40,547 nucleotides of DNA from Bacteroidales bacterium. Its GTDB lineage: Bacteria; Bacteroidota; Bacteroidia; Bacteroidales; JAFGUD01. Below are positions 8,932 to 18,691 of this stretch, one piece after another (within the stretch, counting starts at the first letter, position 1; the number at the start of each line of letters is the position of its first letter). A model generated the notes under the pieces. That model made no database searches and had not been told where the DNA came from. It was given only the letters and a program-made list of their open reading frames with translations. Location of the stretch: contig JAFGUD010000362.1 in the NCBI GenBank assembly GCA_016938685.1, positions 1 through 40,547 on the forward strand, read 5' to 3'. Position numbers and translations under genes: made by a program.

Positions 8932-9774
8932 CTAAAAAATCCAATTATCTTCTTCATTTTTTACCAGATAAATAGAATCTACTCTGTCAAATTTGCGTTG
9001 GATAGGGCTAAGAATACTCTCATGTTTGCCTATAACAAGGATTCCGTCTTCTGTAAGATTTTCATAAAAAAAATTGAAAACTTTATCCTGTAAATCGTGG
9101 TCAAAATAAATAAGTACATTTCTGCACATAATCATATTAAATTTTATCCCAAAAATATTTCCGTCTTTTATTAGATTATGTTTTACAAAAACAGGTTTTT
9201 CAACCAAAAAACTTTTTACTTTTACAATACCCCTTCTTTTATTGACGTCAAGGTATTCTTCGGGGTTAAATTTTGGGAAATCAGACATTGATTGTGTGAA
9301 ATTATCCCAATATTCATCAAAATCGTGAATTCTATATTTTCCGCTTCGGGCTGTTTCTAATACATCTTCGTTTAGGTCTGAGCCATACAATTTTGTTTTA
9401 TGAAACATTCCCATTTCGTACAAAAGCATTAACATTGAATAAACCTCTTGGCCGGTTGAACAACCTGCATGCCAAATGTTTATGCTTTCTAATTTAGAAA
9501 ATTTTTCTCTAATAATAGGAATAAGGGTTTTCCAGAGAGAAGGAGTTCTGAAAGGTTCGGTAGTATTTACAGTAATTTCTTTGACAACTGTTTCAAGAAA
9601 TTTTCTGTTTTTATCCATTTTCTTTATAAGTTCTTCAATGTCTGTGTGATTATCAGACAAAATCTTTTCAAGTCTTCGGGTAAAAGATTTTAAAGAATAT
9701 CCTGAGAAATCGTATTCGGATATTTTTTTTGTTTCATTTATGAAAAATTCAACTTTTTCTTGCGTTAATTCCAT
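8932..9774 (-). CDS. CheR-type protein-glutamate methyltransferase
   Basis: This 280-aa protein has a helical CheR N-terminal domain (about 1-75), including the VNTTEPFR variant of the conserved NVTxFFR segment, then a Rossmann SAM-binding domain with HAGCSTGQEVYSM (102-114) and the MCRNVLIYF motif. CheR enzymes methylate glutamates of chemoreceptors. No receptor, cheA, cheW or cheB gene is in the window, and the enzyme has no TPR tail, so it may act in a non-flagellar signalling pathway common in Bacteroidota. It appears to be a single-gene unit. Confidence 0.93.
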   Translation of the reverse strand: MELTQEKVEFFINETKKISEYDFSGYSLKSFTRRLEKILSDNHTDIEELIKKMDKNRKFLETVVKEITVNTTEPFRTPSLWKTLIPIIREKFSKLESINIWHAGCSTGQEVYSMLMLLYEMGMFHKTKLYGSDLNEDVLETARSGKYRIHDFDEYWDNFTQSMSDFPKFNPEEYLDVNKRRGIVKVKSFLVEKPVFVKHNLIKDGNIFGIKFNMIMCRNVLIYFDHDLQDKVFNFFYENLTEDGILVIGKHESILSPIQRKFDRVDSIYLVKNEEDNWIF

Positions 9775-9863
9775 TAAATCAGTTGATTATATGCTTGTGT
9801 ATCAAAAGAAAATTTATATAAAAGTAAACAAATTAATTCATTCAAAAAAAAAACAGTAATAAA

Positions 9864-11726
9864 TTATAAATTTAAAATATTATCATTTTCGTCTATGTCA
9901 GGAATATCAGATTTTCCTAATTGTATTTTTATCGGTTTATTTTCAAGTGATATATTTGTTTTGTATTTGTTTGAGTTTTCCCAGCAACCAATATTTTGTT
10001 CAAAAATTTTAATATCACCGTCAGAAAGTGTAATTTCTAAATAAATTGGAAGTGGCATTCCTCCTTTATTTTCTATTGTAATGTTTAATTCGTTTTTGCT
10101 GTATTTAGCTTCTGTTATAGCCAGATTTGCTTCAACAAATTCAAAAAAGTAAGGTTTCCAAAACCAAGATAAATCTTTTCCGGTTACATCTTCAAAAGTA
10201 TAGAAAAAGTCGTAAGGATAAGGATGTTTATGTGCCCACCTTTTAGTATATTCTTGTAATCCGGCAAAAAATAAGCTGTCACCAAGATAATTATATAATT
10301 GCAATAACGCAAAAGAAGACCTGTCGTAGGCTATTACTCTGTATGACCAAAAGTCTTTGAAAATACTTGTTGGAACCATTAGTGGCAAGTCGGTATAACC
10401 GTTGGCTACTCTTTTATAATTTGTCGAAATTTGTTTTTCGCTGTTGCAATCAGGCGATAAAATGTCAACTACAAGCCTTGGGAAAAAACTTATTAGTCCT
10501 TCGTCCATCCATGCGTATCTGGTTTCGTTACTACCTGTGAAAAAGGGGAAGTAACTATGCCCGATTTCGTGGGCGGTAACGTAATAATCAGAACAAAGTT
10601 TTCCTGTTGCAGATTCGTTAACCATCATTGGATATTCCATTCCGCCACCTCCCTGAAAAACAGTCATTGCTGGATAAGGATAAGGGATAGCCGGAAGTTT
10701 GAAGGAATAAACTTCAATAATGTCTCTGGTAAATTTAGCAAGTTGATGAAAATTTTCGGTAGAATCTGCATACACTCCGCTTATAAATATTTTTTCTTGA
10801 TTAGGCAAAAGAAGGCTAACTCCGTCCCAATTGTGTTTGTCGGAAGTAGAGAATGAAAAATCAGGGACTTGTAAAGCTTTAAAATGCCAGGTGTTTTTTT
10901 CTTTGTTTTTTAGTATTTTGTTTTCGGTTAAATCTTCGGGAGTTATTATTTTAACAACATCATCGCTTATTTGTGCATCTTTGATTCGCTTAGCAAATTT
11001 TTTTGTGTAAATTTCGTCGATATTTTGTAATTCGCCGGTTGCCCACAAAATATTTGGAGCCGGAACGGTTATGTTTACGTCAAAATTTGAGTGGTCGTTG
11101 TAAAATTCAGTTGCTCCGCTGTAATTATTAATATCCCAGCCAAAAACATCATCATAAACTGCAATTTGAGGATACCAATATCCAATAAACCAAACATTTT
11201 CTCCATATTTCCCATTTCTGACAGTAGTATTTTGCGGGAAATTTATTTCCCATTCAATTTTTATTTCTACTGTAGAGTTGGGATTTATTGCTTCGGGAGT
11301 AGACAAAAACATGTTTGTGGCGTAGGAATTTATTTCAGCAGGATTTATTTCAATTTCGTTAAAAGTTAGTTTTTTTATTAAAACACCATTTGTAAGGTCA
11401 TTGGGGTTAATAGCAAAGTCGCGAGGTCTGCCTTTGGCAAAAAGGTTTTGATAAAGCCTGATTACAATTAAATTTAAAGTGTCTGAACTTTGATTATGGT
11501 AAATGATTGTTTCATTCCCTGAAAGAAAACCGGATTCCGGATTAAATTCTGCATTTATTGTATAATCGGAGAAATTAGTGAAATAGTTTTCACCTGGATT
11601 ACCTGAATTTGAACGTGTTTTGTTTTTGTAAGCTTTTTTGAATTCCTTGGTCATGTACAAAGAATTTTGACCCCAAAGAATTATTCCAAAAAGCATAAAA
11701 GAAAGAAGTAATAAACTTTTTTTCAT
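9864..11726 (-). CDS. M1-family metallopeptidase, secreted
   Basis: I place the start at ATG 11726 (not 11759), because it begins directly with the signal peptide MKKSLLLLSFMLFGIILWGQ and clears the kdsC stop codon by 11 nt; the protein is then 620 aa. The zinc site is complete: HEIGH (His386, Glu387, His390) followed after 18 residues by the third ligand Glu in YAWMDEGL. The substrate-side motif is GGGMEYPMM, a GxMEN variant. Aminopeptidase N-like enzymes trim N-terminal residues from peptides. No C-terminal sorting domain is visible, so it probably stays in the periplasm or at the outer membrane. It is third in an operon after the Ig-repeat protein and kdsC. Confidence 0.93.
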   Translation of the reverse strand: MKKSLLLLSFMLFGIILWGQNSLYMTKEFKKAYKNKTRSNSGNPGENYFTNFSDYTINAEFNPESGFLSGNETIIYHNQSSDTLNLIVIRLYQNLFAKGRPRDFAINPNDLTNGVLIKKLTFNEIEINPAEINSYATNMFLSTPEAINPNSTVEIKIEWEINFPQNTTVRNGKYGENVWFIGYWYPQIAVYDDVFGWDINNYSGATEFYNDHSNFDVNITVPAPNILWATGELQNIDEIYTKKFAKRIKDAQISDDVVKIITPEDLTENKILKNKEKNTWHFKALQVPDFSFSTSDKHNWDGVSLLLPNQEKIFISGVYADSTENFHQLAKFTRDIIEVYSFKLPAIPYPYPAMTVFQGGGGMEYPMMVNESATGKLCSDYYVTAHEIGHSYFPFFTGSNETRYAWMDEGLISFFPRLVVDILSPDCNSEKQISTNYKRVANGYTDLPLMVPTSIFKDFWSYRVIAYDRSSFALLQLYNYLGDSLFFAGLQEYTKRWAHKHPYPYDFFYTFEDVTGKDLSWFWKPYFFEFVEANLAITEAKYSKNELNITIENKGGMPLPIYLEITLSDGDIKIFEQNIGCWENSNKYKTNISLENKPIKIQLGKSDIPDIDENDNILNL

Positions 11727-11737
11727 TAGTCTAAGTT

Positions 11738-12244
11738 TTAATCTCCTGTAATAATCCATTTGTTTTGGATTTTAAGAACTTGTTCAATAATATCTCTAAC
11801 ACATCCTTCGCCGGCTTTTTTGTCAGATATGTAGTCTGAAATTTCAATGATTTCGCTTGCGGCATCAGCGGGACAAGCAGAAAAACCAACCGTTTTCATT
11901 ACTTCATAATCTGGAATGTCGTCACCCATATATAAAACATCTTCGTAAGATAATTCATATTTAGCGCAAAAATCTTCCATTGCTTCTATTTTGACATATT
12001 GACCTAAATAAACATCAGTAACACCTAATGTCTTAAATCTGTCTTTTACACTTTGAGAATTACCTCCTGTTATTATACCTGTTAAAAAGCCGGTTTGTAC
12101 AGCGCGTTTAAGAGCAAAGCCATCTTTTGGATTCATCGGTCGATAAAATTCGCCGTTGTCCATTGCTAAAAACTCTTTTGAAAACACCCCATCAACATCA
12201 AAAACCAATGCTTTGATAGATTTTAATTTTTTTCTGTAATTCAT
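11738..12244 (-). CDS. kdsC: 3-deoxy-D-manno-octulosonate 8-phosphate phosphatase, HAD family
   Basis: This 168-aa protein has KdsC size and no cap domain. It has HAD motif I FDVDGVF (Asp16, Asp18), motif II in GIITGGNS, and the MGDDIPD motif that carries the acidic metal ligands. The PADAASEI segment is typical of KdsC. It removes phosphate from KDO-8-phosphate to give KDO for lipid A core synthesis. It starts 14 nt after the Ig-repeat gene and is followed by the M1 peptidase gene, suggesting one transcript. A related sugar-phosphate phosphatase is possible but less likely. Confidence 0.92.
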   Translation of the reverse strand: MNYRKKLKSIKALVFDVDGVFSKEFLAMDNGEFYRPMNPKDGFALKRAVQTGFLTGIITGGNSQSVKDRFKTLGVTDVYLGQYVKIEAMEDFCAKYELSYEDVLYMGDDIPDYEVMKTVGFSACPADAASEIIEISDYISDKKAGEGCVRDIIEQVLKIQNKWIITGD

Positions 12245-12258
12245 GTCCTCAAATTGAG

Positions 12259-13437
12259 CTATTTTTTCTTGTTTTTGCCGATGGCTTTTACTTTCACCTG
12301 AGAATCAGGAGTAACATCTTCCAGAGTAGTGAATCCTTCTTCATCTGTTGTTTTTTCAACAGTTTTTCCGTCGTATTGAATTGTTACTTTTGCATTTGGA
12401 ACAGGATTTCCTTTGGGTCCGATAACTTTAAATCTCATGTCAAATTTTTCCGGTTCATCTATTACAGGAGGTGTTTCAACGACAACTTCTTCTTCAATTT
12501 TGAGAATATTCTCTTTGTTCTTTTCGCAAATAAAACTGTGCTCATGAATTTTAGCCTCATCTTTTGTTTGATAAGCATTAACCTGTCCACCTACTTTAAT
12601 TTGAGGTAAAACCATTTTGCCAAATTCATTTGAAGTAAGATTTACAGTTTGTCCTTCGTGTTCAAATGTAAAAGTTATATTTGGTACAGGCTCATTGTTC
12701 TGATTAAGAACAGTGAAATTCATGTCAATTTTTTGAACAGCAATAAGTGTATATCTGCCATTTTCATAACAAATAAAAGATTGAGGATTTAGTACTTGTT
12801 CTCCTTCTTTTTGAAAAGCTTTTACTTCTTCGTCAATTTTAACTTCCAAAAGTGTAATTTTAGCATCAGCGTCAGAAATATGAGTCTGATGTTCATCTTC
12901 AAATTCGAAGTGGAATTTTTGATTTGGCGCTGGTTCTTTGTCTTCAAAAATAACGTTAAAAACCATGTCGGCTCTTTTTACATTTATTATTCTAGCTAAA
13001 AGACCTTTTTCCATTCCGGGAGCATCAGAAACAAAACCCCATTCTGAAATTACAACGTTGTCTGTTCCGTTGCCACGAACTAAAAATACGTTGTCCATAG
13101 AAGGAATTTCAATACAATTGTAAATAAATTCTGAAAGTTCTGTTGTGTCAAATTGTTTCGCAGCAGCTAATAAAGTTTGAATAGAATTTGTTAGGATTCT
13201 TTTTGCAATACTTTGGTCGGTTGGTGATAGTTTCTGGAAATTTACAATACTTCCAACATGTTCGGTACTCCAAAGAATAGAATTTGTATCTTCTACGTAA
13301 ACCGGTTCTGCAAAAATCAGATATTCTTTGCCTTCCGGAAAAGTTCTTTTTATTTGGTTATAACGACTTTTAACAGTGGAAGGGCTTCCAAATAAATATC
13401 TTACATTTTCAACTTTTTTTCTGTCAACAACTGCCAT
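12259..13437 (-). CDS. Unrecognised protein with three Ig-like repeats
   Basis: This 392-aa protein has no signal peptide or membrane segment. The first 155 residues form a domain I cannot assign, including NVRYLFGSPSTVKSRY near the start and NVVISEWGFVSDAPG. The rest holds three related beta repeats of about 80 residues, each beginning D-M-x-F-x-V and carrying a P-x-P-N core (EPAPNQKF, EPVPNITF, NPVPNAKV), then a strand rich in Glu/Val, as in carboxypeptidase-regulatory-like or Big-type folds. A proline/glutamate linker precedes the third repeat, and the C-terminus is Lys-rich. It lies 14 nt upstream of kdsC. The sequence gives no catalytic motif; a structural or binding role is an inference only. 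Confidence 0.88.
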   Translation of the reverse strand: MAVVDRKKVENVRYLFGSPSTVKSRYNQIKRTFPEGKEYLIFAEPVYVEDTNSILWSTEHVGSIVNFQKLSPTDQSIAKRILTNSIQTLLAAAKQFDTTELSEFIYNCIEIPSMDNVFLVRGNGTDNVVISEWGFVSDAPGMEKGLLARIINVKRADMVFNVIFEDKEPAPNQKFHFEFEDEHQTHISDADAKITLLEVKIDEEVKAFQKEGEQVLNPQSFICYENGRYTLIAVQKIDMNFTVLNQNNEPVPNITFTFEHEGQTVNLTSNEFGKMVLPQIKVGGQVNAYQTKDEAKIHEHSFICEKNKENILKIEEEVVVETPPVIDEPEKFDMRFKVIGPKGNPVPNAKVTIQYDGKTVEKTTDEEGFTTLEDVTPDSQVKVKAIGKNKKK

Positions 13438-13514
13438 GGTTATATTGTTTTTGTAATGATTTTGTAAAGATAAACAATTTTAAAAAAAATAGATGTTTAG
13501 GTCGTAAAAAAGAT

Positions 13515-14987
13515 TTATTGAACAAGTGATTGTTGTTTTAAATACTCATTATATTCAACAATTAATGCTTTGTAGAACATTTGAGCGACAATTTTAGCTC
13601 CTTGCGGAGTGAAGTGAATAAAGTCTTTTTCTGCTAATGGCGGATCGTGAAACACCCAGCTTGGCATTGAATTTTGTCCTCCCATTGCTTCGTACATATT
13701 CCAAAAAGCACAATTGTTCTCAAACGTTACTTTTTTCATTTCGTCAATTAAGAATGGTAGTAATTCTCGTGTCACATAACTATTTTTCATTTTTTCCGAC
13801 ATATCTGCAGGTCCAATAACAATTATTTGGGCGTTTGGAGCAATGTTTTTTAAATATTTCATTTGGCTCCCTAAGTATCCGGCATATTTTACAATGTTTG
13901 AACTGTCTCTGCCAATTGCATTTCCACCAAATTGCAATAAAATTAGTCTAACGTTCATTGCAGCAAACATTTGCCCCATTAGAGATAAATCCATTGAACC
14001 GAAAAAAGTACCTCCCGATCCTCTTACTGAAATATTGTCAACCATTACACCGGTATAACTTTCAAAAGAATATCCATAAATTTCGGGGCTACTTGTTCCG
14101 GTATATTCAATTTTAAGACTTGAAGGTGTTGATTCAAATTGCCAAGTTTTTATTTGAAGGCTTTCATTTGCCGGCAAAATATCACTAAAAAGTAAATTTT
14201 CTCCATCGTAAAGTTTTACAGCTACATTGGTGCTGTTTTGACCGTAGAATAATTTAACTTGATTATATTTTTTTACATTTGAATAAGCAGAAGGCGATTT
14301 ATCGAATTTAATCCATGCGTTAATTTCTTCTTCAGTTGAATCGATAATGCTCTTGAATGTTGAATAAGATGTGCTGATTCCAAATCTTCTGTGTGTGATA
14401 AGTGAATCTTTATGCGGAAAAACAGTGTATTTGAACCAATTATCGGAATAAGAAACAACGATCGGCAAAGCGAAATCGTAAGTTTGCAAACCGGAATGAA
14501 ATCCTGCACCGTAGCCTCCAAAAGTTGCTTGTAGCTTCATTCTAAAATAATCGGTCATTCGGTCGACTTCTATTTGAGAATCTCCGTAGTGTAAAATATG
14601 AATAAGTTCACCGGAAGTTTGTAAAGAAGAAAGAGTTTTGAATAATGGATCTAGAATAGTATCTGCATTTTTGGGGAATTCAATACGTTGCAAAGTACTA
14701 TCAACACTTATTAAAACCGGTTTGTAAAGAACTAAAACTGAATCGATGTACATAGAATCGTATAGGTCAACTTCTACAAACTTAACAGTATCTTCGTCGA
14801 TTGTGTTTCCGCTAAGAATATCAGTTATGTCTTTGTTCTTTACAGGTTTAAGAAATTCATCCCAAGTCATAAATTGAAGGGTAAAATTCTCACTGATTTT
14901 AATACCGTCTTTTGGGAAAATCAACATTAAAATTCCGAGTCCTAATAATACGGATAATAAGATAAATAGTATATTCTTTGGTTTCAT
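13515..14987 (-). CDS. SGNH/GDSL-type hydrolase, membrane anchored
   Basis: This 490-aa protein has an uncleaved N-terminal membrane helix (about 5-25) and then a periplasmic part. SGNH blocks are visible: HYGDSQIEVDR (block I, nucleophile Ser), LLQFGGNAIG (block III Asn), VIGPADMS, and DFIHFTPQGA (block V Asp/His). A beta-rich insert separates block I from block III, as in the peptidoglycan or polysaccharide O-acetylesterases of Bacteroidota. It should remove acyl groups from a cell-envelope glycan, though the substrate is unproven. It is single, with a promoter just upstream; no MBOAT acyltransferase lies next to it here. Confidence 0.87.
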   Translation of the reverse strand: MKPKNILFILLSVLLGLGILMLIFPKDGIKISENFTLQFMTWDEFLKPVKNKDITDILSGNTIDEDTVKFVEVDLYDSMYIDSVLVLYKPVLISVDSTLQRIEFPKNADTILDPLFKTLSSLQTSGELIHILHYGDSQIEVDRMTDYFRMKLQATFGGYGAGFHSGLQTYDFALPIVVSYSDNWFKYTVFPHKDSLITHRRFGISTSYSTFKSIIDSTEEEINAWIKFDKSPSAYSNVKKYNQVKLFYGQNSTNVAVKLYDGENLLFSDILPANESLQIKTWQFESTPSSLKIEYTGTSSPEIYGYSFESYTGVMVDNISVRGSGGTFFGSMDLSLMGQMFAAMNVRLILLQFGGNAIGRDSSNIVKYAGYLGSQMKYLKNIAPNAQIIVIGPADMSEKMKNSYVTRELLPFLIDEMKKVTFENNCAFWNMYEAMGGQNSMPSWVFHDPPLAEKDFIHFTPQGAKIVAQMFYKALIVEYNEYLKQQSLVQ

Positions 14988-15006
14988 CTGTGTTTTAAAT
15001 ATTCAA

Positions 15007-15014
15007 CAAAATTA
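15007..15014 (-). promoter_or_regulatory. -7 box for the SGNH hydrolase gene
   Basis: The minus strand reads TAATTTTG 20 nt upstream of the start codon. No TTG is found at 17-23 nt. The 186-nt intergenic region to the divergent DUF5916 gene shows nothing else but A-rich DNA. Confidence 0.4.
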
Positions 15015-15152
15015 TTAAAAAAACGGAAAGTTAAAATTATTTAGAAAAACATAAAAAATAATATTAAACATAAAAACACAACAAAACGACATGAAAATAA
15101 AAAAATTAGACAAGTTTACTAAGGAAAATAAAGAAATAGTAGAATACTAGCT

Positions 15153-15160
15153 TAACTTTG
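15153..15160 (+). promoter_or_regulatory. -7 box for the DUF5916 gene
   Basis: TAACTTTG lies 13 nt before the ATG, implying a very short leader. The same octamer occurs before the zinc-ribbon gene (22907-22914). No clear -33 TTG is present. Confidence 0.5.
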
Positions 15161-15173
15161 TGCAATAATAGAT

Positions 15174-17606
15174 ATGAAGAAGTGTTTTTTAATATTAATA
15201 TTGTTATTCTTTTTCGGGTTTTCTTATTCGCAGGAGATAAAAAGAATAAATGCGTATTTTTCAGATGAAAAGCCGAAAATTGATGGATTTTTATATGATT
15301 CTATTTGGTTAGCTATTCCTTATGAAAATAATTTTCTTCAATTTGAACCTTATAATGGGGAAGAAGCAACTCAACAGACTTTGGTGAAATTAGCCTATGA
15401 TAATTCTGCTGTTTATATTGCCGCTGAATGCAAGACAAATAAAGAAGGTGAAGTTTTTTCAATTTTAAGTGAAAGAGATGATTTTGGTCAGGCTGATTAT
15501 TTTGGTTTCTATCTTGATCCTTATAATACGGGTATTACAGGATACGGTTTTTTTGTTACAGCAGCCGGTGTTCAAGTTGATATGAAGATTGATAATAATT
15601 CTCAAAATTTTGACTGGGATGCTGTTTGGTTTAGCAAAGTAAATGTTTCAGATTCCGGTTTTATTGTTGAAATGCGAATTCCATACTCTGCTTTTAGATT
15701 TCCTCAAAAAGACAAACAATCATGGCGAATAAATTTTTACAGAAATATACAGCAAAACAGAGAAATAAGCACATGGAATTATGTTGATAATTCAAAAACC
15801 GGAATTTTAAATCAATTGGGATTTATTGACAATGTAAAAAATATTCACCCTCCTTTAAGATTGTCTTTTTTGCCTTATATTTCTTCTTACGTTCAAAAAT
15901 ATACAAACAGTCCCGAATTAGGTCAGAGTTATAACGGAGGTCTTGATTTTAAACTCGGTATAAATGAGAGCTTCACTTTAGATATGATGCTTATTCCGGA
16001 TTTTAATCAAATACAGTCAGATGATCAGGTTTTAAATTTATCGCCCTATGAAACTTATTATGATGATAAAAGATATTTTTTCACTGAAGGAGTAGAAATT
16101 TTTAACAAAGGAGATATTTTTTATTCAAGAAGAATAGGAAAAGAACCAACTAAATTTGATGAAGTAGAAGGATTATTGTCTGAAAATGAGGTTGTTGTTA
16201 AAAACCCACCAATAACACAAATCTTTAATGCAACAAAATTTTCAGGCAAAACAAATAAAGGTTTAGGTATAGGATTTTTGAACGCTTTTACGGGTTCGTC
16301 TTACGCTGAAATACTTGATACTCTTACAGATAACCGAAGGACAATATTAACAGAACCTTTTTCAAATTATAATGTGTTTGCTTTAAATCAGCCTTTACCT
16401 AACAATTCATTTATTAGTTTAACCAATACAAATTTTTCGTCATTTGGTAGAAATTACACTTCATTTGTTACAGCTGAAGAGGGATATTTGAGAAATAGGA
16501 AAAATAGTTGGGCTATTTCAGAAAAATTTGCACTTAGCCATATTTTTAATGATACTTTGGAAACAAATAAGGGATTTGCCTATCGTTTTGCCGTAGCTAA
16601 AACAAGTGGAAAATTTAGAGTTTCTTTAAGCCAGCAAGTTTACAGCAGTAATTACAATCCAAACGACTTGGGGTATTTAAGGCAAAATAATATTATTTCC
16701 AATTCATTAGGACTATCTTACAATATTTACAAACCTTTTTGGCATTTTTTGTTGTGGCGGAATTCTTTTTCAATAAATCAGCAGAGTTTATATGATAGCT
16801 TGAGATATATTGGGGCGGATTTTATTTTTAATTCATCTGTCAAGTTCAGAAATAATTTTTCGGCAGGAATACAAATATCACTAACTCCTGATGAAGTATA
16901 TGATTATTTTGAACCAAGAGCTGAAAATATGTTTTATGTCAGAGATCCAAATCAGAGTTTTCAGTTGTGGGTTTCTTCAAATTATGCCGAATCATTTGCA
17001 TATGATATTATTGGAGAAGTTTATTTTGCTAAATTAGACGAGTTTTCTCAATATGGATTTTCATTAACGACATCACCAAGAATAAGATTTTCTGATAATG
17101 CTTTTTTTGTGTATTCAAATAATTTAAAATATGATTATAATAATTTTGGGTATGTCGGGAATAGCGAAACCTTAGATTCTGTCTTTTTTGGTAAGCGAAA
17201 CTTAAAATACACAACAAATACTTTTGAATTTGATTATATTTTTGCGAAAAATGTTTCGATGAGTCTAAAAATGAGACATTATTGGTCATTGATTGATTAT
17301 TACAAGTATTACACTTTGGGTAAAAATGGCAAATTATATCCTCTGTACTATAGTTATCGCTATTTAGACAACAAGGACCTGAATTATAACGCATTTACAG
17401 TAGATTTTTATTTTAAATGGATTTTTCTACCAGGAAGTGAATTTTCTGTCGTTTTAAAGAAACAAATCATTTCAAGTTCTGATGACTTAATAAATGATTA
17501 TTATGATAATTTTGAATATATGTATTTTAAAAATTCTCATTTGAACAGTATATCATTTAAATTTATATATTATATTGATTACAATTCTCTTAGAAACATT
17601 AGATGA
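15174..17606 (+). CDS. DUF5916 outer-membrane protein with CBM9-like domain
   Basis: This 810-aa protein has a signal peptide cut after FSYSQ. The N-terminal 200 residues match a family 9-like carbohydrate-binding fold (PKIDGFLYDSIW, then DYFGFYLDPYNTG and the FIVEMRIPYSAFRF strand). The remainder matches DUF5916, with NESFTLDMMLIPDFNQIQSD and YYDDKRYFFTEG, followed by long aromatic-rich alternating strands that look like an outer-membrane beta barrel ending near the C-terminus. The biochemical role of this family is not established; a surface glycan-linked function is an inference from the CBM9-like part. It is monocistronic and diverges from the SGNH hydrolase gene. Confidence 0.9.
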   Translation: MKKCFLILILLFFFGFSYSQEIKRINAYFSDEKPKIDGFLYDSIWLAIPYENNFLQFEPYNGEEATQQTLVKLAYDNSAVYIAAECKTNKEGEVFSILSERDDFGQADYFGFYLDPYNTGITGYGFFVTAAGVQVDMKIDNNSQNFDWDAVWFSKVNVSDSGFIVEMRIPYSAFRFPQKDKQSWRINFYRNIQQNREISTWNYVDNSKTGILNQLGFIDNVKNIHPPLRLSFLPYISSYVQKYTNSPELGQSYNGGLDFKLGINESFTLDMMLIPDFNQIQSDDQVLNLSPYETYYDDKRYFFTEGVEIFNKGDIFYSRRIGKEPTKFDEVEGLLSENEVVVKNPPITQIFNATKFSGKTNKGLGIGFLNAFTGSSYAEILDTLTDNRRTILTEPFSNYNVFALNQPLPNNSFISLTNTNFSSFGRNYTSFVTAEEGYLRNRKNSWAISEKFALSHIFNDTLETNKGFAYRFAVAKTSGKFRVSLSQQVYSSNYNPNDLGYLRQNNIISNSLGLSYNIYKPFWHFLLWRNSFSINQQSLYDSLRYIGADFIFNSSVKFRNNFSAGIQISLTPDEVYDYFEPRAENMFYVRDPNQSFQLWVSSNYAESFAYDIIGEVYFAKLDEFSQYGFSLTTSPRIRFSDNAFFVYSNNLKYDYNNFGYVGNSETLDSVFFGKRNLKYTTNTFEFDYIFAKNVSMSLKMRHYWSLIDYYKYYTLGKNGKLYPLYYSYRYLDNKDLNYNAFTVDFYFKWIFLPGSEFSVVLKKQIISSSDDLINDYYDNFEYMYFKNSHLNSISFKFIYYIDYNSLRNIR

Positions 17607-17704
17607 GACGACTATAATTATTTTTAAAAGACACAATTGAAATTAACAAAGTAATCATGCAGACAAAGTGACTAATGATTATCAGAGGAGTTATGAAATA
17701 TAAT

Positions 17705-17712
17705 TACATTTG
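17705..17712 (+). promoter_or_regulatory. -7 box for miaA
   Basis: TACATTTG lies 16 nt before ATG 17728. The alternative TTG start at 17710 falls inside this box, which argues for the ATG. Confidence 0.5.
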
Positions 17713-17727
17713 CATAAAATAATAGAT

Positions 17728-18678
17728 ATGATTTCAGAATTGTATGATTTATTAAAAAAAAGCTATAATCTAGTTACTATTTTAGGGCCAACTGCCGGAG
17801 GAAAAACATCATTTGCGACTAATTTAGCCTATTTGATGAATTCTGAAATAATTAGTGCTGATTCTCGTCAGGTTTATAAAGGAATGGATCTTGGAACAGG
17901 TAAGGACATTGAAGACTTTTTTATTTACGAAAAAGCAATACCTTATCATCTTATTGATATTGTCGATGCCGGAGAAAAATACAATCTATTCCAATTTCAA
18001 AAAGATTTTTTTAATGCTTTCAAAAAAATATCTGCGAAAAATAAAATGCCATTGATGTGTGGAGGAACAGGCTTATACTTAGAAGCAATAGTTGAAAATT
18101 ATGACTTAACAGAAGTTCCGGTAAACGAAAAATTAAGAGAAGAACTCGAAAATAAATCATTGCCAGAATTAACAGCAATTCTGCAGTCATATAAAGATTT
18201 GCATAATAGTACAGATATTGACACAAAAAAAAGGGCGATTAGAGCAATTGAGATAGCCGTTTTTATAGAAAAAAATCAAGTAGTAAAGCCAAATTATCCT
18301 AAGGTATCATCATTTAATATCGGAATTAAATTTGATAGAGAGAGTCAAAAAAGAAGGATTACACAACGATTAGATGAAAGATTAAAAGAAGGAATGATTG
18401 AGGAGGTTCAGACTCTTTTGAAAAAAGGAATTTCTCCCGAAACGCTTATTTATTACGGTTTAGAGTATAAATATGTGACTCAATATTTATTAAATGAATA
18501 TTCATTTGAAGAAATGCGTGAGAAATTGAATATTGCAATTCATCAGTTTTCAAAACGACAGATGACTTGGTTTAGAAGAATGGAAAAGAAAGGAGTTAAA
18601 ATATGGTGGCTAGATGGTCATTCTTCGGCAGAAGAAAAAATAAATAGGGTACAACAAATAATAAAAAAAGCGAGTTAA
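17728..18678 (+). CDS. miaA: tRNA dimethylallyltransferase
   Basis: With the start at ATG 17728 the protein has 316 aa, normal for MiaA. The P-loop GPTAGGKT (20-27), the SADSRQVYKGMDLGTGK segment (substrate Asp and Arg), YHLIDIVD, and MCGGTGLYLEAI are all present, as is the C-terminal RQMTWFRR motif. The enzyme adds a dimethylallyl group to A37 of tRNAs reading UNN codons. The longer TTG start six codons upstream would place translation inside the promoter, so I reject it. The gene ends in a bidirectional terminator shared with the stress-protein gene. Confidence 0.97.
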   Translation: MISELYDLLKKSYNLVTILGPTAGGKTSFATNLAYLMNSEIISADSRQVYKGMDLGTGKDIEDFFIYEKAIPYHLIDIVDAGEKYNLFQFQKDFFNAFKKISAKNKMPLMCGGTGLYLEAIVENYDLTEVPVNEKLREELENKSLPELTAILQSYKDLHNSTDIDTKKRAIRAIEIAVFIEKNQVVKPNYPKVSSFNIGIKFDRESQKRRITQRLDERLKEGMIEEVQTLLKKGISPETLIYYGLEYKYVTQYLLNEYSFEEMREKLNIAIHQFSKRQMTWFRRMEKKGVKIWWLDGHSSAEEKINRVQQIIKKAS

Positions 18679-18691
18679 ACTCGCTTTTTTT
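18663..18691. terminator. Bidirectional terminator between miaA and the universal stress protein gene
   Basis: A GCGAGT/ACTCGC stem with a TAA loop (the miaA stop) is flanked by seven A on the left and seven T on the right, so it works as stem plus U-run in both directions. Confidence 0.88.

Noticed and set aside
11727..11759. Longer M1 peptidase start overlapping kdsC
   Set aside because: The extra 11 residues would hide the signal peptide behind a charged extension; ATG 11726 begins directly with the signal peptide.
17710..17727. Longer miaA start at TTG 17710
   Set aside because: The codon overlaps the TACATTTG promoter box, and the ATG at 17728 gives the usual MiaA length.
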